Source: Neolentinus lepideus HHB14362 ss-1 (lineage: Eukaryota > Basidiomycota > Agaricomycetes > Gloeophyllales > Gloeophyllaceae). From it: a DNA stretch of 64,000 nucleotides. The notes beneath the pieces were generated by a model. It saw nothing but the letters and a program-made list of their open reading frames with translations. It searched no databases and was not told where the DNA came from. Position numbers and translations under genes: made by a program. Location of the stretch: contig KV425557.1 of NCBI GenBank assembly GCA_001632425.1, forward strand, positions 372,001 through 436,000, written 5' to 3'. This document shows, piece by piece, positions 57,405 through 64,000 of this stretch (its first letter is position 1; each line of letters starts with the position of its first letter).

Positions 57405-60166
57405 TTAGAGAGCCTTGACGAGGGGTGAGACAATCTCGCCACCCTTCTTCTTGTAAAAGTCGACAATCTTCTTGCCAACCACAGCGATGTCTACAAAATG
57501 ATCGTAAACACAACATCTGCGAAGAGCACAACAGAGGATACGCACTGGTGCCCGTAATGCCAAGGCGCTCGTAGATCTTCTGGTAGGGTGCCGATGAACC
57601 CCATTGAGGCACACCGTACTGCTCGTGGCTGTACTTGGCCCACCCAGCCGTCTGTTACCGAAGTTAGATGTAACCGATCTTACAACAGTGAACTGCACGC
57701 ACTGAGAGGGCCTCGAGGGAAAGGATAGGAGCGCCGCTCCGGAGCACGCTCAACTGGTACTCCTTCGGCTGCTGGTCGAAGACGAGCCAGCACGGCAGGG
57801 AGACAACGCGAACCTTGATGCCCTCGGACAACAACTTACCCGCAGCCTCGACTGCGATCGACACCTCACTACCGGTACTGACGATGGTCAAATCCTCCTT
57901 CTCAACCTCGTGCACGACGTAGCCTCCCTTGAGTGCCTTCTCAATGGTGGAGCCCTCGAGGTTAGGCAGGTTCTGCCGGGACAGTGAGAGGACAGAGGGA
58001 GTCTGCCTAGCGTTGATGGCCCAGTAGTACGCTGCGGAGGTCTCGTTACCGTCAGCGGGACGCCAAAAGGCGAGGTTAGGGATAGCGCGGAGGTGGATGG
58101 CGGTCTCGATAGGCTGGTGGGTAGGACCGTCCTCGCCAAGACCGATAGAGTCGTGGGTGGCGACCCAGATAACTTGGTGCTTGCTCAACGCAGACAACCT
58201 CACGGCGCCAGCAGCATACGAAACGAAGTTCTGGCCCAAGTTAGTCACACGCAATATTTCTGTGGGAATAGCTCGACTCACCAAGAAGGTAGCGACGAAA
58301 GGAATGATACCACCATAGGCAGCAAGACCGTTGCCGATGGCACCCATACCATGCTCACGAACACCAAACCGGATGTATGTGCCCTTGTAGTCACCAAGAC
58401 CTGTGCTCGGGGGCTGGAAGTCCACCATCGTCTTCGTCCTAGTCAAGTTACTGCCTGTCAAATCCGCGGAACCACCCATCAACTCAGGTAGGACCGGGAC
58501 AACCGCTGATAGGACGATCTCGGACAACTTCCGGGAGGCCTGCGCGGCGTCGGAGGGTTTATAGACGGGCAAGGACTTCTCCCAGCCCGAAGGGAGCTTT
58601 CCGGAAATGCGTCGTGTGAGCTCGGCGTGCTCCTTGGGGTATTTCTGGCCGTATTGGGAGAGGAGGGTATTCCACTTCTCCTCTAAGACCGCACCGCGTT
58701 TAGCAATGAGACTGTACGTGTCGTATGTCTCCTTCGGCACGTAGAAGGTCTTGTCGGCAGGGAAACCGAACTTCGTCTTGAGGGCTTGGAGATCATCCGC
58801 CTTCAAAGCTGTGGACGTCCACGGATCAGTGACCATGCTTTAGGTACTTCGTACCGGGAAGTTACATACGAGAACCATGGATACCGTGCGTGCCCTGTTG
58901 TTTTGAACCATAGCCAATGGTCGTCCTCAACCTGATGATGGTGGGCTTGTTCTTCTCCTTCCTGGCCTCGGCAATGGCGTTGTAGATGCCTTCGAGGTCA
59001 CTGCAGAGACCATCAACTACATTCTAAAAACCCGAACGAACGCCGCACCTGTCACCGTTGTCGACATGAAGAACTTGCCAGCCATATGCCTCGAAACGTA
59101 AGCCAACGTTCTCCGTAAACGCGACGGCAGTGTCACCATCGATAGAAATGTCTATTATGAGATGGTCAATGGAGTTCTTTCCAACGGGAAGTTAACTGAC
59201 GGTTGTCATCGTAGACCTCACAAACATACAAGTCAGCGTTCAAGCGCCGAAATACGAGAGTAAATAATACATACAACAATCAAGTTGCCGAGTTGCAGAT
59301 GGCCAGCCAAGCTTGCTGCTTCGCTTGAAACACCCTCCATGAGACAACCGTCACCAGTGAAAACTGACGGATCTTGTAAGCTCTCAATCACTCCTCTGTG
59401 CCAGAGAATTACCATATGTGTAGTTGTTGATCAGGTCGAAGTCTTCCTTGTTGAAAGTAGCAGCTATGTGCGTTTGCGCGATAGCCAAACCGACCGCGCT
59501 GGAGAAACCCTGTCCCAGAGGACCGGTGGTGACCTCGATGCCTGCCGAGTGCAATACGCATCACGATCTGCGCATAGATTAGGCCAATGCACATATACCC
59601 ACCATCAGTGTGGCTTGCTTCAGGGTGACCAGGAGTCAAAGAGTCAAGCTGACGGAATTGCTTGAGGTCATCTATGGTGAGTTTATAGCCCAGGAAGTGC
59701 AGCAGGATGTACTGCAGAGCGCATCTACCTCGGATGCGTTAGGTCCGACTCGGAGATCAATCCGTTCGATGTTAAACTCACGCATGACTAGATAGAAGTG
59801 TTAACACGCTCGTACACTATGAGAATTGAGCTAAACTAGATACGTACCCATTAGAAAGGACGAATCGATCCCGGTTATACCACTTGGAGCTCTTGGGGTT
59901 GGCGTTGAAGAATCTGAAACAGCTTGAGTATCAGCATCCAATCATCTCAATAGGAGCTCAACGAACCGTGAAAAGAGAACATGGGCGACCGGCGCCATGC
60001 CCATGGGGGCCCCTGATTTTCGTCAGTCTTATCCAAGATACTATTCCGGCCGAGATCTTTGCGAACCTGGGTGGCCGGAGTTGGCCTTGCCAACAACATC
60101 CGCAGCCAATGTACGGATGGAATTGATGCAGATCTCGTCAGTGGGCTCGGGCGAGAATTTAGACAT
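57405..60166 (-). CDS. TKL1: Transketolase
   Basis: Transketolase is the thiamine-diphosphate enzyme of the non-oxidative pentose phosphate pathway. The ATG at 60166 gives [20 protein letters not shown]. Motifs in order: KANSGHPG then [74 protein letters not shown]; the ThDP signature [37 protein letters not shown]; then the pyrimidine-binding half with [20 protein letters not shown] (catalytic Glu), [20 protein letters not shown] and [16 protein letters not shown]. The C-terminal domain has [20 protein letters not shown] and ends PLVKAL at 57405. Ten or so exons, near 685 residues. The first-half introns are small and closely spaced, the second half is one long exon (58836-57664). Confidence 0.95.
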
Positions 60167-60210
60167 GGTTGTGTATGAGAAAGCGCAGAGTAAGAGAGGG
60201 CAGAACGCGT

Positions 60211-60216
60211 CTTATA
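60211..60216 (-). promoter_or_regulatory. TATA box of transketolase
   Basis: The minus strand reads TATAAG here, about 45-50 bases upstream of the ATG at 60166, a good core-promoter position. Confidence 0.5.
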
Positions 60217-61033
60217 TGCTGTATGCGTTACTAACGGCGGACCTCCGGATGCGATATCCATTGATCGGCCACGTGATGCCATCTACATCGAGGCAAAATG
60301 TGGCGGGAAATTCCCACAACCGGACTCTCACACCACCAGCGGTCCGAGGTCGTCATTGATTTTGCCGGGTTGGTCACTTCCTCTTTCCTCATCGTTCGTC
60401 CCAACCGGGTCCGTGCGTGTCCGTTCTTAAGGGGTACTTGGGCTGGAAGAGGTCTCAGCGTGCAGTTACCTGTCCTGACTCTGCGCATCTGTTTCTCAGA
60501 TGCACACTCAGGCTTCTGACAAACAAATTGGTCCGCTTTGTCATTTTACATGATCTCGACTGTCAGCACCAAATAAACCTGTGTCTGCTTGTGCTCTCTA
60601 GTGTGCAGAGAGTTTTTTAAGGCTCTGGAGGCCTGTCACCAAAACGGATGGGCTAAGTGGACGGGTGGTTGCAATGGAGTCAAGCATGAGCTAAACATGT
60701 GCCTCCGGAAAGAGGTGAGCGTTCGAGTCTAGGTCACCTCGGTCAACTTTCACCGAGATTCACCTTAGCGTACCGACCGAGCTTCAAAGAACCGCGAGGG
60801 AGCTAGGATCCGTCGCCAGAAGACTGAAGAGGTCTGGAAAGAGCTGCACCAGGATGATTAGCAGTGTCATTTAGACCTCAGACATCGAGCCTTACCTTCG
60901 GGTATTCGCTAATACAAAATCCTTTCTGAAGCTACACGAGGTTACACGACATCCTCATGCCACGGGTCGACTTACAGTCAGAAATGGTCATCGGTGAACT
61001 CCCATGCATAGCGTGCTATAGACCTTGTTCTTT
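60217..61033. other. Intergenic, no gene seen
   Basis: This lies between the transketolase promoter and the 3' end of the broken GH31 gene. A GTTCGAGTC string near 60.73 kb resembles a tRNA B box, but no T-stem pairs around it. Nothing else was recognised. Confidence 0.45.
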
Positions 61034-63675
61034 TTAATTTCCAAAATCAGGTGGCGCCTTGACCTTCAAAACAAACTCGGCCTGGTTTCCGGATACTTCC
61101 ACCGTCCCAGTGCCTCATCTATAGCTCTTCGATTCACCCTCCACACTCGACGCTAAGAAACTTGTCTGTAAAGAATAGGTTCAACGCGGCCCGTCCCGGT
61201 GCCCCAGTCAGATTCACCTTTATTTCTTTTCGCTTTTTGACTGCTGTTACCGTACCAGATATCTTCTGGGCTTTGCCTCTGGGTACGTGGGTGCGTGCTA
61301 TCTGACCGTCTTCGAGTTTATATATCCGCAGTTCGACGCACTTGTTCTATTCATAGCCAGGGCGACCCGCGTCCTCCGAACCGAGATTTAATAGCGTATC
61401 TGGTCGCACGCAGACAGGTATTTTATCGATGGGTACCTTCTCTTTGACCCGTACTGGCCCTTGCACAGTCCCTTTGAGGTGGAAGAACGACGTCCAACGC
61501 CCTGCGGACACATAGTATTCTGATTCCTAGCCGGGCAGGACGAAGACAGGTGCAACGAGCAGCGAGGGCTCAAGCATACATTGCTTGCCGAAATAGTGCG
61601 TCGTCCGGATCGAGAAGAAACCGATGAACATGGCTCGCATGTTTGGCGAGCCTCGCTGATTCGCTTGGATCGCCTGCCCGTGTACCAGTCAGGCATGTGT
61701 CTCGAGGAAATCTGGAATACCAAATTTACTAGGTTCTAGATATAAGGCATGTTTCGTCTCAACAACCTTGGCCATATCGCGTGCAGTTTCTGCCCGTATT
61801 CCCATGAAACGCGGTACGAGTGTGAAACGTGAAGTCCGGAGTGAGACGAGAAGAGGCCAAAGGCTACCCCGCGGTGGTACAAGACAAATTAAAATACCTC
61901 GACACCCTCGATCTCGTGGGAGAAGGCAAATCCAGACACTGTAAGGCTAAGACCGCCGCGCCTCGAAAGTCGACTCGCAGTCTCCACCCCAGTGCTGGCC
62001 ACGAAGGTTATAAACCGTGCTAGAACCAAGATGCGGACATTACATACCACAGGGAACCTATCGATGAGCCATGAGCGCTGCACAAGTCAAGTCTGACTGC
62101 CGTCCGCATGCGTGAGTCTCGCGAATACGACAGCCTCGCCTGCACCGAACCGCTTCTTGAGTAGGTTGAATACAAGCTCGTTGTACAGACCAGCGAAGTG
62201 GTTGTGCATCTTCACAAGATCCGATCTTTCGTAGTAGATGATGCCTGTGTGCCGGCTGCGTTCGCCGAAATCTGCCGCATTCTAGGCTATTCGTGCGTAA
62301 TGTGGCAGAATCCATTCACATATATCTCCTTTCATGGTATGTCCTTTGCTATTTTATCATTTCTTGCTCTTTGTCCTTGGCGCTTTAACCTGTGGCATGT
62401 AAGGACAAAGATTAGCGGCAGATTGCAGTGGCACTCCCTCTCTATTTGAACTGCAATCAACTCTTTGGCTCTTAGTACGACCTATCTGTGCACTTATCAA
62501 TAGGCTATGAGCCTGCACTCCACAGAGTAAAGTCGCTATACAGTTGAGATTCCTATTGATCGTCTTACGCCCCGTTCAACTTAGCTCCAAGATGACTACA
62601 CTAGTTGATCAGGATCAACTTTGGCAATGGCATATTGAGCCCCTCCGGGGCGATAACTACAACACGTGGTCCGTCAGGATGACTGACATTCTGACGATCA
62701 GCGGTCTGTGGGACTACGTCCAGGGCATTGTGCAGCCCGATACCTTGGCGGGCGCCACTGCCAGCCCGAAGGTCTCTGCCATGTCCGAAGCAGTGACTGT
62801 CCCCCTCGCTACCTGGTGCCACAACAATCAACTCGCACTTAATGCTATCCGTCTCCGTGTCGCTGACTCGCACCTCGCATACATCGCGAATTGTATTACG
62901 GCCCAGGAGGCCTGGACGGTTCTGAAGACCTCCTTTGCCATCTCCGACACACTGGCAGTTATCACCGCTAGACGCCGGTTCTATCGCGCCGAGTGCGCGG
63001 AAGGCGCCGATATCGACGCCCACATACGCCAGATGCGTGAATACCAGGCGGAGATTCATCGGTACAGCGCCCGCTTGATCGATGACGAGGAATTCTCGCT
63101 TACGCTGCTCACTTCACTTCCCGAGTCTTGGGATACTTTCATTCAGTCTCTCGATAACGTATCCACTCTCGGTTCACACAAGCTCGTCGCCCGTATTCTC
63201 GATGAGTGGCGGAGTCGCTGTATCCTGCGAACAGTAAGGCGCGAGCAGGAGATTCGAATGTAACAGCGTAAGTATCCTTAGTGATCTCAGCCGCTAATCC
63301 TCTTGTTGACAACGTGTACGCAGAGTCCGATTTTCTATGACTGACATTCCGTATTGCTCGTTCATCCGGAAATAGTACAATTGTAGGATACGGTCCCGGA
63401 TCCTTGAAGTGCTCGATCTTCACTCCTACGACACCTGCCGTGGGCGGATGAACTCTGATGCTCAGCAAGGGATCTGAAATGATGTCGTCTGCATACGTGC
63501 CTGGAAGAACATAGCAATGATGTGAACGGATCTCCTCCTATAAGTATGTCTAAATTCTAATAGGATTCGTCGCAACCTGGAGCAGACATCCGCCCTTCTC
63601 TGGCTTGACCTGGCCGGTTTGCAGGCTATGATGGGCCTTCACGCCGTTCAGCCAGCCCCTGTCGTTGAACTTCAT
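61034..63675 (-). pseudogene. Broken GH31 glycosidase (alpha-xylosidase/alpha-glucosidase-like), interrupted
   Basis: The gene starts at 63675 with MKFNDRGWLNGVKAHHSLQT and continues DIISDPLLSIRVHPPTAGVV, then GVKIEHFKD and AVTFESPARALLFAG, the N-terminal beta-sandwich of fungal GH31 enzymes. It breaks at about 63222. The minus-strand homology resumes near 62290 at ADFGER (nucleophile motif TDFGER), then SDLVKMHNHFAGLYNELVFN, GAGEAVVFARLTHADGS, the HWGGDCEST region in a shifted frame, GGLSLTVSGFAFS, VAFGLFSSHS, NMRAMFIGFFSIRTTHYFGK, CMLEPSLLVAPVFVLPG, AGRWTSFFHLKG and EKVPIDKIPV. It ends VEVSGNQAEFVLKVKAPPDF and TAA at 61034. Several frameshifts and stops occur. About 400 residues of the catalytic domain are missing, replaced by an inverted Copia gag piece. 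It cannot encode an active enzyme. Confidence 0.85.
62592..63222 (+). mobile_element. Truncated Ty1/Copia gag gene inside the GH31 pseudogene
   Basis: The ATG at 62592 opens MTTLVDQDQLWQWHIEPLRG, followed by DNYNTWSVRMTDILTISGLW, the typical Copia gag (DUF4219/UBN2-like) beginning of LxGxNYxxWxxxM. It continues through NAIRLRVADSHLAYIANCIT, AQEAWTVLKTSF, ARRRFYRAECAEGADIDAHI, REYQAEIHRYSARLIDDEEF and LLTSLPESWDTFIQSLDNV, to ARILDEWRSR. There the homology stops; the open frame runs on to 63263, but those last codons are antisense GH31 sequence. No protease, integrase or reverse transcriptase follows. The 62.34-62.58 kb stretch may be leader or LTR remnant. It is on the strand opposite to the GH31 gene. 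Confidence 0.8.
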
Positions 63676-64000
63676 AGTGGATGCCCATCTGATTGAGGAC
63701 TGGGTGCGGTCCGGCACACAGGCCGTTATAATTCATCTGACCGTAATGGCGACAGGACAATTAATGTTGTTGATGGTGGCCAGTGGGTTGTATAACGGTG
63801 ATACTAGACGGTGGGTTGGACGCGTCTTAATTATCGCGATCGAGATGCGTCGAACCACGTGGTCGCGCTTTATGTCGATATCTCCTTGCTACCCCCCAGG
63901 GTGAGTCATTTCAGCAGCCGAAAGCTTAGAAATCGAGGGCTACTGAGGATCTAAGAAGCTAAAAGGCTCGGGGAGTACCAAAGAGCTGTCGTTCACCCAT
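63676..64000. other. Window end, no gene seen
   Basis: This is the upstream flank of the broken GH31 gene. A plus-strand frame at 63665-63904 has no ATG start at its recorded beginning and no recognised domain. Confidence 0.4.

Noticed and set aside
60640..60770. tRNA gene suggested by a GTTCGAGTC B-box-like string
   Set aside because: The bases flanking the loop do not pair into a T-stem and no acceptor stem is visible.

Overview
This window is nuclear DNA of a filamentous basidiomycete, most likely an Agaricomycete. Genes are broken by many introns of about 45 to 95 bases with GT/AG borders, lie on both strands without operons, and encode typical fungal housekeeping proteins whose closest remembered relatives are in mushroom-forming fungi. 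No tRNA, rRNA or CRISPR array was recognised. Coding coordinates below run from start codon to stop codon and include introns. Protein identities come from reading the spliced frames and from remembered family motifs, not from a database search.

Layout. 0.6-12.2 kb: an acidic orphan protein, the APC/C subunit CDC27, the chaperonin subunit TCP1, an orphan, an MIT/coiled-coil protein and the Ran-release factor MOG1. 12.2-14.1 kb has no visible gene. 14.2-25.9 kb is dense: a TmpA-like membrane flavoprotein, an ERI1-type exonuclease divergent from CMS1, mitochondrial ribosomal protein MRPL31 divergent from splicing factor SF3A1, a Ser-rich orphan, and a tail-anchored UBC6/UBE2J E2 divergent from the twin-CX9C mitoribosomal protein MRP10. 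25.9-30.5 kb is gene-poor.

30.5-40.3 kb is a transporter block: two closely similar sulfate permeases in inverted orientation enclose a TACO1/YebC mitochondrial translation factor and an MFS transporter. 41.6-51.1 kb holds a SMG6/EST1-type PIN protein, a short-chain dehydrogenase, an NTF2-like orphan and the WD40 protein STRAP, all on the minus strand. 51-55.5 kb is a decayed, partly AT-rich stretch with an F-box-like remnant and an intact-looking non-autonomous hAT-type transposon of 1268 bp with perfect 16-bp inverted repeats and an 8-bp target duplication. 55.7-60.2 kb returns to housekeeping: nucleoside diphosphate kinase divergent from QCR7, then transketolase. 61.0-63.7 kb is a broken GH31 glycosidase gene whose middle is replaced by an inverted fragment of a Ty1/Copia gag gene.

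Functionally most genes are unlinked core functions (cell cycle, folding, splicing, ribosome biogenesis, mitochondrial translation and respiration, RNA decay, pentose phosphate pathway). The strongest non-routine signals are the hAT element, the GH31/Copia chimera, the inverted sulfate-permease pair, and an ERI1-type nuclease with a predicted N-terminal membrane segment. I found no convincing novel multi-gene system.
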